This document shows, piece after piece, positions 35,201 through 44,518 of a DNA stretch of 64,000 nt. Each line of letters starts with the position of its first letter. The first letter of the stretch is position 1. Source of the DNA: Heterobasidion occidentale (Eukaryota; Basidiomycota; Agaricomycetes; Russulales; Bondarzewiaceae); the NCBI GenBank assembly GCA_039111635.1, contig JBCAQO010000010.1, forward strand, positions 310,001 through 374,000. The letters run 5' to 3'. A model generated the notes under the pieces. It searched no databases and was not told the origin of the DNA. It saw nothing but the letters and a program-made list of their open reading frames with translations. Position numbers and translations under genes: made by a program.

Positions 35201-35871
35201 TCAAGAAAGGAGATCAAGTATGGCTCGATGGGAAAAACATCCACACCAATCACCGATCAGAGAAACTGAGACCCAAACACTTTGGGCCATTTGAAATCAC
35301 TGACACCATAGGAAATGTCAACTTCAGGTTGAAACTGCCCAACAGCTGGAAGTGCATTCACAATGTCTTCCATGCTAGTCGACTCACACCCTACAATGAG
35401 AACGAGGTCTACGGCCCTAACTACCCTAAACTGGCTCCGGACCTGATCAAAGGACAAGAAGAATTTGAAGTCGAAGCCATCGTCAGAGCTCGACACTTCG
35501 GACGATGGAAGATCCTGCAGTACCTGATCAAATGGAAGGGCTACCCAGAATTGGACAACTCTTGGGAAGCCACGGCAAACATCACTAACGCACAAGAAGC
35601 CATAAACGACTTCTACCGCCGGCATCCTCGGGCAGTCAAAGGAATGGAAGCCTCCATTCTGGCCCTGGTGATCGAATTAGAACTCAACAGAGTAGCTGAA
35701 GAAGATCAAATTAAAAAGAAGCTCGAGAAGCATCCGATTGGAAAGAAACTTCTCGCTACAGGATTGGCTATCCCCCAGATCATGGAAGAGATCAACAAAC
35801 GAATGACGCAGCTAAAGAAGCCGCCCCTGGTTCCTCAATCAAAAGTGCCACCACCGGCGATCAATGATTGA
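32248..35871 (+). pseudogene. Element A pol: RT, RNase H, integrase, chromodomain; inactivated
   Basis: One frame of about 1208 codons interrupted by TGA (34069-34071) and TAA (35035-35037). RT: the motif A position of the first catalytic Asp is Asn (FSLMNVDTGYNNV, codon 32998-33000), while the second box IYMDDILVFSK is intact. RNase H: IECDASDFATRAVLSQ, YDKELLAVVRAFEAWRHYL, DHKNLEWF. Integrase: an H-H-C-C finger (HDNLAAGHPG...CAVCQ), Asp in MDFITDLP, Asp in IISDRGTQF, but the catalytic Glu is Lys (codon 34879-34881 in SATKRMNQEL). Chromodomain near 35460-35630: EVEAIVRARHFGRWKILQYL, IKWKGYPELDNSWEA. RT and integrase are therefore predicted inactive although gag is open. Confidence 0.9.
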
Positions 35872-36159
35872 GAAGCACAACCAAAGAAGCCCAATATAGA
35901 CTCATCTCGATCAAATCCATAGCAGAAATGATCAGACAACTCTAATTAGTGGACTCAAGCATACCAGGAGCTACAAAAGCAGACCAACCGAGGATTGGCA
36001 TGGCCAGGCAAACGACTATGACCCCTTTTGACCCCACTTTGTCCACAGTAGCCGTTTACACCATCGTTGCGACTCTTGCTCTCACCGCCGTCTCCATCGC
36101 CATCGCCCTTGTCCTCAGATCCCTTCACGCCGCTGCCACTATTGGCATCTCCTCTGCTG

Positions 36160-36166
36160 TATAAAA
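36160..36166 (+). promoter_or_regulatory. Internal TATA box upstream of element A ORF3
   Basis: TATAAAA in the 345-nt spacer between pol and ORF3, 50 nt before the first ATG (36217) of the post-pol ORF. The spacer upstream is pyrimidine-rich and non-coding. A box at matching distance occurs in Gypsy B (38741-38748). Confidence 0.6.
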
Positions 36167-36216
36167 GACACCCCGCATCAGGCAGAGACATTCCTCAGCA
36201 TCCCAGCTACAATTGA

Positions 36217-37885
36217 ATGTCCCTCGATCCTGCACACCTCCTCCTAGCTCACTCCCCCCGCTATATTCTCAGCAATATCAGAATGACTTCCGCCACGACC
36301 TCCCCTCACGCTTCCAACACCTCTTCCCCCAACCCCTTCATCCTCCGCACCATCACCCCTCCCACTACCACCCCCACACTCGTAGATGACTCAGAATCGG
36401 ACTTCGACAGCGAAGACGACATCCCCTCGGAAGGCCGACCCACTCACAGAATTTGTCATCCCCCGCTTCCCAGCTCAAATGCCGAACCCCCACCTCGTCG
36501 TCCCCCAGCTGGCTTTCGCAGTACACAATGAGAATCCCCGCCTCCACATTCGCGCCCTACCCAGTCCGCTACACGACCTCCGCCTCTACCAAGATTTGTC
36601 TACCACCAACAGCATCTACCATCTCACACTCGCCAAGGATGAGGCCCCCATCATCTTGAACCAACCAGGGTTGAAAGACCCTCGCGCCTTCCTTTTTTAT
36701 TTACAGCAAGCAGTCCTGGCACAGTGTTATCAAGTATTTTTGGGACCGCTCACCCAGACCCAGGCCATTCTCCTTGCCAACATCACGGTCACTTTATATC
36801 ACATGAGAGGGCTGATCAACCTCCCCGCCATCTGCAATGACATGATTAACTTCTGACTAGGAGGTATCTTTAGCAGCAGCTCCGTCCTCCTCCAGCAGCA
36901 CACAATACCAGTTTGGCTCGACATGCTGGCCCAAATCCGCTACAAAGAAAACACAATCTGTTGGTTCCATTTCATAGGGCTCAATGGGATGTGTTTGGAG
37001 ATAGAAGAGTATGTCCCTAAAGGACTGTTACCGACCCACTCTTTCCCCCTCAACAGTCGCGGAGTTCACCCCACCGCAAGCTACTGGCCAGGCGGATGTA
37101 TCCCGGAAGATAACATTAGGCCCTGGGTCATGACTAAACCAGACATACAGGAACAAGGCTTCCACCCGATCGACGTCGAAGAACCCATGATCTTCGATCC
37201 CCCCGCCATCACAGAACCCAAACTCCCGGCCGCCAAGCCTTTTACCTTTCGGCCCACTAACAAAGAAACCGCTCAGTTCATGCGGCCCACCAGTCCCCCT
37301 TACGACCCCAAACAGGTCATCCGGGATTGCCAGGTACTTCAACCGCTACCGGTACCACCCCCGTCACCCCCTGCTGTGTCCCCATCCCCTCCCCTACTCG
37401 GCGACGACCTCACCCACCCTATCGTTGTCAACAAAACCTCCCCCCAGTCGCCGGACATTCCTGTCGCAACTGAAGAAGAATGGCCCACAGACACAATGGA
37501 CTCTGAAAACGTCTGGCCTAACCCGCCGACTCTCCCGCCTTCTCCACCCACCGACCCTACCACTCGCACCTGCTGGGAATGTGGACGCACCGGCCATCTC
37601 GTTGTGGGATGTCCAATTACGGGCATTAGACAGAGAACGGATGTTACGGCGCGCAGCTTTCTTCAGGACTATGACAGGCATTGCATGCAGTCCCTTCGAC
37701 TTCGTCTACAGATGGATCGGACGGCTGAAGAATACGGGTATCACAAGCAGGCGTTGGACCACCTGATCGACACTGCCAACTGGACCGGGTACCCCGCTCG
37801 CAACATCCCCACCTTCGACGAGGCCCACACAAGGAAACCCCCCCCTATCATTGGTGCACCCGCTAAACACCGAAGACTTGTATAG
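36217..37885 (+). pseudogene. Element A post-pol ORF3 with C-terminal CCHC knuckle, lightly disrupted
   Basis: From ATG 36217 (MSLDPAHLLLAHSPRY) the protein runs to TAG 37883-37885, right at the polypurine tract, with one frameshift (about 36430) and one TGA (about 36856, after MINF). Order: Ser/Thr/Pro-rich acidic N-terminus (DDSESDFDSEDDIP); a folded-looking middle (LYQDLSTTNSIYHLTLAKDEAPIILN, AFLFYLQQAVLAQCYQVFLGPLTQTQAILLANITVTLYHM, WLDMLAQIRYKENTICWFHFIGLNG); a long Pro-rich linker; a zinc knuckle CWECGRTGHLVVGC; and a helical tail (LQDYDRHCMQSLRLRLQMDRTAEEYGYHKQALDHLIDTA). It occupies the env position but has no signal peptide or transmembrane segment, so it is not an envelope. Not a recognised family; a second RNA-binding Gag-like protein is one possibility. 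Confidence 0.65.
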
Positions 37886-37896
37886 AGAGGGGGTAG
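37884..37896 (+). promoter_or_regulatory. Polypurine tract of element A
   Basis: AGAGAGGGGGTAG immediately before the 3' LTR; plus-strand DNA synthesis primer. It overlaps the end of the ORF3 stop codon region. Confidence 0.85.
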
Positions 37897-38724
37897 TGTT
37901 AGGACCGCGTCCTAACACGTGCTTCGCACATGAATGGATGGGCTGGTCAAGTGCTTCAGACGTGCTACAGATTCAGACCGTTCCCCATGACTCATTACCA
38001 TTTACATGCTAGCTGCATGAACGCTTACTTACGATTCCTGGTTCTTGATGCGGACAGACTTTGGTTCCTGGCCCTGTTCCTGGTTCCTGATCGATCGTGA
38101 TGGGCCTCGGTATTTGATACGGATGTGGACAGACATAATGACCCAGAACTATACTTAGGTCGATAACACATCTAAGCTTACGGATCTCGATTGTACCTGA
38201 GAAGTGCACAGACCAGATCACGATCCTGCCCTAGATACTTCTTTGTATATTTAGCTGAGATGAGCTTCTAAGAAGCTCAGCTCGTTCACCTGTAATAACA
38301 TTTGATCTCTGCACTGCACCGGTGTCTGGCTATCTTCCTAGCCACACTTCGTGACCTCTGTCAGATCTGAAACTCCTTTACACAGTCTGACGAAGCACTG
38401 GCCTCGTCTCCTTCTCTTACACCTCTTCACGCACTACTACACCGGACTCACCACCTTCCGCGTTCTCAGTTGGACACCTCCTCGTGTCATCTGTTGGACA
38501 GGAGAAAATCATCCAGTTCCTCCTTATCATCGAGAAGACCTTGAAGATCATCTCCTTAACCTCTTCGAGGATAAGGCGGAGAATGACCCTGAGTTCCTTG
38601 AAAGAGCCCAAAGACGATCGGTCGTCTTCATCCATTGGAGCCTCCGACTCTACGATGCTGTGGACGTATTAGCCTAGGGATCCCCTTCGTGCATTGGTGC
38701 ACGTGATAGGTCTCCGACCTAACA
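37897..38724 (+). repeat. 3' LTR of element A
   Basis: 828 bp, about 99% identical to 28341-29176. Of about eight differences in the first 330 bases, four are CpG to TpG/CpA. Several one-base losses in C and T runs occur in the last third. Confidence 0.93.
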
Positions 38725-38740
38725 GGGAGAGATGTCTCCT

Positions 38741-38748
38741 CTTATATA
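38741..38748 (-). promoter_or_regulatory. Internal TATA box of Gypsy B between pol and ORF3
   Basis: TATATAAG on the minus strand, directly after the pol stop. With element A removed it lies 46 nt before the ATG of ORF3 (28305). Same position and spacing as in element A. Confidence 0.6.
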
Positions 38749-38753
38749 CCTTT

Positions 38754-41700
38754 CTAAAGCCTAATCGCCGCAGGTCGGGGCTTGTCTGGGTAGCTTTCGT
38801 GAAATTCACGAAGCGCCTCGTCGGCCATATCCTTGAGGAGGGCAAAGGGTTCCCAGGTGTTATCAGCCTCGGAGTATCCGACCCACTTGATGAGGTATTT
38901 GGTTCCTCGCCCCTGGCATCTTGAATCCAGAATGGCCTCCACTTTGTAGTGCTCTTCTTCATTCAGGATTTCTAGGGCAGGTCTAGGGAAGTTCTTTCCA
39001 TGGGCCTCTGTCTCATGATATTCGGTGAGCACGGAGGCATGAAATACCGGGTGTATCTTCCATGTTTCAGGTATTTTCAGCCGATAAGCCAGGGGGCCAA
39101 TTCTTTCGGTCACTTGAAAAGGACCATAACACCTAGGTGCCAGCTTGAATTTCAGATGAGTTGTCCGAATGTGGGTTCCTTCTAACCAAACTTGGGTTCC
39201 TACTTCCCACTGCAGAAGTTTCCTGTACAGGTCCGGTCTTTGGCGTGCTGCACTGCTATTTGTAGACTAGCAGCTACATCTTCTTGGACTTCCTTGATTA
39301 GCTGTAAACGTTCAGTTACTGCGGGCACCTTGGTCTCCAGTGCTGAGTCGACCGAGTATGGTGGATTGAACCCATAGAGGACTTCAAACAGTAATTTCCC
39401 TATAGCGGAGTGTCTTCAGGTATTATGGGAGAATTCTGCGAAAGGCAGCAAGTCTACCCAATTATCTTGATGGTAGTTGCAGAATATGCGCAGGAATTGC
39501 TCGATCTCTTGGTTAACCCATTCTGTTTCTCCGTCCGTCTGGGGATGATACGCTGTGCTGAGCGCAGGAGTGATTCCCAGTCCTTTCATAGTTCTCGCGT
39601 GAACTTTGCGCAAATTGGGGGCCTCTATCAGACACCACCTTGGTCGGCAGACCGTAACGTTTGAACACGTTGTCCTGGAAGAGCGTCGTCGTTTCTTCGG
39701 CCGTGATTGTCTTCTTGCACGGAGTTATGACTATTCCTTTAGACAGGCCTTGGTCAACAACCACGTTTATCGAGTTGTAGCCTTTGCTTTCTAGGAGGTC
39801 TGTTACAAAGTTGGTGGATATGAAATGCCAAGGGGCGTTCATGGTTTCCAATGGTTGGATCGGTGGATGGGTCCTGTGGGGCAGGTTCTTGGTGGACTGG
39901 CAAACTGTGCATCCATCCACATATTGATGTACAAATTTGGTCATGCTTGACTACCAATAATGGCGCTGTACCAATTCCAAGGTCTTTGCTCGACCTGGGT
40001 GTCCTGTAGCCATAGTGTTGTGGTGCGTCCTGACAATCATTTGTCGGAGGAGGTTATCCTTTGGGACACATATGTAGCCATGGCGTCTTGTGATGCCATT
40101 TTCGTGTGTCCACTTCCCTAGGTCACCCTTCATTGCTTTTGGTCCTTTTTCCAGCAATTTCTTGAGGGCGACGTCAACTAGTAAGTCGTGTTCTGAACGC
40201 GAGTGTCGAATGAGGGAGAGGATGTCTGAGGACACAAGTTCCGTTGCTTTGACGTGTATGCCTTCGCTTGACTCTACCAGAGTTTCGCTGGACTCCGTGA
40301 AAAGTTTGGATGGGAGCAGAGTCTGTGCCTTGTTATCAGATTCCACCCCCTCACTAAGGTCTGGACGCCTGGACAGAGCATCGGCATGATTGGTAGTTCC
40401 AGCCTTGTAACTGAGCTGGAAGTCAAATTGAGACAAAAACAGACTCCAGCGCGCTTGTCGCCTTGATCGGTCGCGCGCTGTCTGAAAGTGTTCCAGGTTC
40501 TTGTGGTCTGTCCAGATCTCAAAGGGATTTCTAGCGCCTTCGAGGTAGTGCTTCCAGTGTTCCAGCGCCTTGATGATAGCAAGGAGTTCGCGGTCATGCA
40601 CGTCATAATTCCTTTCAGGTGGTGAAAATGATCCCGAGAGGTAAGCCACTGGGTGCCAGTCATTATCAGGGCCTTCCTGTAAGAGGACTGCACCATATGC
40701 GGAGAGGGAGGCGTCGGTGATGAGCCAATAGGGGTGCATTGGATCAGGGTATAATAGGACGGGTTGACTGATGAAGGCTTTCCTTAATCGGTCAAATGCC
40801 TGCTGGCAATCCGCGGTCCAGTCCCATCTCGTGTCTTTCTTGGTAATGTCGTGCAGGGGCTGAGCAATCAAAGAAAATTTATCAATGAATCGCCGGTAAA
40901 AGTTCCCTAGGCCCAAAAAAGAGTGGATGTTCGCGGACTGTGCGAGGAATAGGCCATTTCTGGATGGCTTCAATCTTCGAATCCTCCATGGCGACGTGGT
41001 CTTTTGAAATCGTGTATCCCAAGTAGTTTAGCTTTTCCTTGTGGAACTCGCATTTCTCTAGTTTGAGATAAAGATTGTTGTCGCATAAGATTTGGAGGAC
41101 TCGTCGAACAATCACGATGTGCTCTGCTGTGGTTTTTGTGAAGATGAGGATGTTGTCCATGTATACCGCGATTTTCCGGGCCAGGATGAGCTCTTGGAAG
41201 ATCATGTTCATCATGGCTTGGAAGGTTCCTGGGGAATTGCAGAGCCCAAAGAACATCACTGTAGGTTCGAAAAGCCCCAAGGGCATTACAAAAGCTGCCT
41301 TGGACTCGTCCCCTTCCTTCATGCACACGTTGTTATATCCCCACCGAACATCCAGCTTTGGGAATACCGTCGCCCTGCGAATGATATCCAACAGTTCTTG
41401 GATTGATGGCAGGGGGCAGACGTCTCAGATGGTGTGTTCATTGAGGTGGCGATAGTCCTGTACTGGGCGGAGTTTTCCATCCTTCTTGTTTATAAAGAAG
41501 AAGGAGGCCACGCTATGTGCTGTCGATCGACGTATTGTTCCCCTAGAAAGATGCTCCTTGACGAATTTCCCTAGCTCGTCATGTTTCTCCGGGCTCAAGG
41601 GAAATATCCTTGGAGCCTGGGGTTTGAAGGACGGCTTGAGATTTATCGCATGATCCCATATAGTGTGTTGGGGAAGTCTCTGCGATCGCCTTTCGCTGAA

Positions 41701-41952
41701 GATGTCAAGGTAGGAATGGTATTCTGACGGCACACGACTCTTCAAGTCGGTGGTGTCGATTTCCTCCTCCAGGTCTTCGTCAAAACTTGCAAACCCCAAG
41801 GGTTCGGGAGCTACCTTTCTGATGATGGGTTCTTCTCCGCTATCCATTGCGGAGGAGTCAAACGGTATTTGCGCCTCTTTGGCGACTTCTTTTGAAGCTT
41901 CGCTCCGAGCTGTCCCTTGTTGAGCTTGCCGGCGTTCCTTCCTTTCGGCCAC
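38754..41952 (-). pseudogene. Gypsy B pol: RT, RNase H, integrase,  chromodomain, heavily disrupted
   Basis: Blocks in order leftwards: SEYHSYLDIFSERRSQRLPQH and LRPVQDYRHLNEHTI followed by TGA; RT motif A FPKLDVRWGYNNV (Asp kept); polymerase box AVYMDNILIF (second Asp is Asn, AAC at 41151-41153); RNase H LITDASLSAYGAVLLQ and DRELLAIIKALEHWKHYL; integrase finger THHNTMATGHPG...CTVCQ with a Trp-adjacent TAG; integrase first Asp position ISTNFVTDL (Asn); [24 protein letters not shown] (Glu kept). The C-terminus includes the chromodomain (YKVEAILDSRCQGRGTKYLI, KWVGYSEADNTWEPF). There are several frameshifts and stops. Confidence 0.88.
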
Positions 41953-42216
41953 TTGTTCCCTGAGCCATTCCCGAGCTTTAGCTTGTCGGGATTTGTGCTC
42001 TAACAGGGAGAGGAACTGAGATTTCCATTCCTTGGTGGGGACTTGGCTCCATTGTTCTCGAGTCCAAGTCCACGAAGGTCCTACCGGTTCAGAGACAAGA
42101 TGCGGTTTCGTCCACTGAGGAATCTTGTCACCGTGTAGTTTTGCTAGCCATGCCTTTTTGGTAGGCTCTTCCCTTGGCTTAGTAAACCCGTGTGGTTGTT
42201 GGCAATTGCTGGGGCA

Positions 42217-42606
42217 TCAATCAAAATGTACTTCACGGCGCCTCCACCCGATGGAGGGGTTGTGGTATTTCAACCAATCTGTTCCTAGGAGCATGTCGTC
42301 TTTCCCTAGATTGGTGATGAACATCTGGACGCGTTCAGTGTGGGTCCTCCCCCGTCTATCTATGACTGTGAGATTTGTGTCTAGGCCTCGTTGAATGAGA
42401 CCTGCCTTGTTGATGGTGTTGTCGACGTTGCGAACACGGATAGGGCGGTTCAAGGGGTAGGTTGGAAGACTGTGTTTTCGTACCCATTTCTCGTTCACCA
42501 AGATCCCTTCGCAGGCTGAGTTGATGGCGGCTCTGGCTCTAGCGCTTCTTCCTCGAGTTGTTAATCGCACATCAAGTCGGATGGGAGTGACAATGTGGCT
42601 GTTCAT
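42217..42606 (-). pseudogene. Gypsy B aspartic protease, active site lost
   Basis: 130 codons with the conserved end DDMLLGTDWLKYHNPSI. The catalytic triad position reads AINSACEG instead of the family's D-S-G (codons 42514-42522): Asp is Asn by a CpG-type change and Gly is Ala. Predicted inactive. Confidence 0.82.
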
Positions 42607-42736
42607 TGCTCCAATTTGAATACATGATGGGGAATCATACTCAAGTTTCCTTGACCCCCTCTCTTTGGCTGGTGAAGGAGAGGTCAGGAAAAATCCTCTG
42701 CTAGGTCCACCAACATTTGTTTGGCCTTGGCCTCCC

Positions 42737-43899
42737 CTACTTCTCTGAAGAGTGCTCGGACGCCATTAGTATCATGGATGGGTCCGTTGCCTCGTCATCC
42801 GTTAGGCGGTACGTAGCGCTCTCCATGCTCTGGCCTGATCCCCTGCCCCTTGCGGGAGGGTCCTCACGTTCCACCAAATTACCAGGTTGTGATACCCGAC
42901 AGTAGTGGCCATGAGAACTCCCCTCCTCCAATCCTCGATGAAGTCCCGCATCATCTCCCAACGGGGATTCTTGGTCGTCTTCATCCTCCATGTCTGCAGT
43001 GCAAGTTCTTCTACCTCCTCTGCCCATTGGCTTCCTCTGATTTCCTCGAGACGGGGGAACACCTCTACAGGGAGAATGGCAGTTATTTGCCCAATGCCCT
43101 TCTTTTCCGCAATTAAAACAATAGGTAGTGGGCTTGCCATCATGGGTGTGCTTCTGGTGAGCGGTGTCCCTTTTCCGAGAGGCGTCAATGTCCATGTCGA
43201 CTACCTGGTTGTTCATTCTGCGAGGAGCATTGGTAGAATTATAACGGCGAGCGGGTTGGAGGTGAAAGTGTTGAGGAAGTCGCTTCGGAATAAGGTGGAG
43301 TTGGCGAGGATCGCCTTTTGAGCACTTCGGGCTCTCAAGCGTCCATCTATTTCACAGGCAGTATTGATCCAGTTCTGGATCGTGTCCTTCGGCAGTGTTT
43401 CTTTGTCATAGATCTTGTCCATGACCCTTGGATCGAGTCCTCTCTGGAAGTAAGGAACCTGTTCCTTGTCGGTGATGTCGGCGTCGGCGGCTATAAGGAT
43501 GAATTGGTTGGAGTATTCGTCTACCGTCATCTTCCCTTGGGAGAAAGACATAAGGGCGCTTTGGGCCTTGTCCATAAGGTTTGTTTCCTTGAATCGAAGT
43601 TTGAACTTGTCAAGGAAGTCGGTCCAAGTTTCGAGGGTTTTGGGCGGGGTTTCCCCAACTGTCTTCTTTAGGAAGCTTTCTGCCCATACACCGGCCGTTC
43701 TATATCTCATACATGAGAGGGCGAGGGAAAATTTGTCCTCATCCGTCTTGTACCGGTCCGATTCTGCTGTAAAAAGGAGGAGGCAATTCATGATGAATTT
43801 CTGTGATTGTGTTCTATCTCCCTCAAAATTATCGGGGAGTTTAAGCTTGCCCCTTCCGGACGATGCGGTTGCAGGAGGGGCTGTAACATTTGTCGACAT
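42737..43899 (-). pseudogene. Gypsy B gag with CCHC knuckle, one frameshift
   Basis: Start MSTNVTAPPATASSGRGKLKLPDNFEGDRTQ at 43899. The capsid region includes FIMNCLLLFTAESDRY, GVWAESFLKK, FKLRFKETNLMDKAQSALMSF and YFQRGLDPRVMDKIY. The first frame ends at 43213 and the protein continues in another frame (RRMNNQVVDMDIDASRKRD) with the zinc knuckle CFNCGKEGHWANNC, ending with stop at 42737. Confidence 0.82.
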
Positions 43900-43957
43900 A
43901 ATAGTGTTGTCTTCAATATTTCAGGTATTGATTGGTGTTTGAATATCCGAGGATTCG

Positions 43958-44260
43958 GCCGGCGTCTACTCTTGTACTTCTCCAGTCGCACTGATCCATC
44001 ATGGTGCGACGAGGTGCTTACCCGTAAGCCCTAAGCCCATGGCATGTGAATGCCTCCCTTATCTGTGTACCTATCTTCTGAGCCCCGTGTCCCTCTCATA
44101 TAGCCTCTACCGATGTTTTGAAGAACCATCGGTCTTGTCGGCTCCTAAGGACATGCCGAATACCTTGGTGTACGCTCCGTAGTGGAGCCGCCTAGCATGT
44201 GATGCTTGAACCATTGGTTTAACCCAACCCCAAAGGGCCCCGATCGGTCAAGTCATAACA
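43958..44260 (-). repeat. Truncated family B LTR at the 5' end of Gypsy B / 3' end of copy D
   Basis: On the minus strand it starts TGTTATGACTTG at 44260 and matches the LTR at 46295-46913 for about 300 of 619 bases, ending near ACAAGAGTA before the Gypsy B leader. It is preceded on the minus strand by AGAAAGGGGGTAA (44261-44273), a polypurine tract, so it also served as 3' LTR of an element lying to the right. Confidence 0.8.
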
Positions 44261-44518
44261 TTACCCCCTTTCTAGGTCCCAACTCCTGAGGGGACTACTC
44301 GCCCTTGCAAGCTTCATCGTCATTCCGCGTACAATTGCTTTCTGGTCGTCAAAATAGATTGGGATGCGTCTTCCCAATATAACTTCGTTTTCTGGGGCGA
44401 AGACTGACCTACGTCGTTTACAACGCCTAGGAGTTTTCCGTCTCCGTTGAGCTGTTTGATTTGAAGTTTGTGGTATCGCCACAATACCATGCCCCTTCTC
44501 CCGGTGTTCTTCCTTCAC
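44261..44518 (-). pseudogene. 3' end of a further Gypsy copy (D): post-pol ORF tail and polypurine tract
   Basis: Minus-strand open frame ending ...MKLARASSPLRSWDLERG* whose stop TAA (44261-44263) touches the LTR and overlaps the polypurine tract, exactly as ORF3 of element A does. The N-terminal side is basic (RRRKTPRRCKRRRS). It shows no obvious similarity to ORF3 of A or B. Confidence 0.5.

Larger units (their letters stand above)
28341..38724 (+). mobile_element. Complete Ty3/Gypsy chromovirus-type LTR retrotransposon (element A), 10.4 kb
   Basis: LTRs 28341-29176 and 37897-38724 (TGTTAGG...CCTAACA), a perfect 5-bp target duplication GGGAG (28336-28340 and 38725-38729), a self-complementary primer site just inside the 5' LTR, and a polypurine tract AGAGAGGGGGTAG (37884-37896) against the 3' LTR. 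Coding order: leader frames, gag, protease, RT-RNase H-integrase-chromodomain, then an extra ORF. The LTRs differ at roughly one position per hundred plus some homopolymer length changes, so the insertion is young. However, pol carries stops and catalytic replacements. It is inserted inside Gypsy B, 12 bp past that element's internal TATA box. Confidence 0.95.
38730..43957 (-). mobile_element. Gypsy B, decayed chromovirus-type element, main part (continues at 28335 leftward)
   Basis: Minus-strand gag, protease, RT, RNase H, integrase and chromodomain in Ty3 order from 43899 to 38754. Element A is inserted just after pol (target GGGAG), so Gypsy B resumes at 28335 and runs left to about 26966. 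Its 5' end joins directly to a truncated family B LTR at 43958; the rest of that LTR and the primer site are missing. Many stops and catalytic changes mark it as dead. Confidence 0.88.

Noticed and set aside
36217..37885. Envelope gene in element A
   Set aside because: The ORF is in the env position but has no signal peptide, no transmembrane segment and no Cys-rich ectodomain; it ends in a CCHC knuckle instead.
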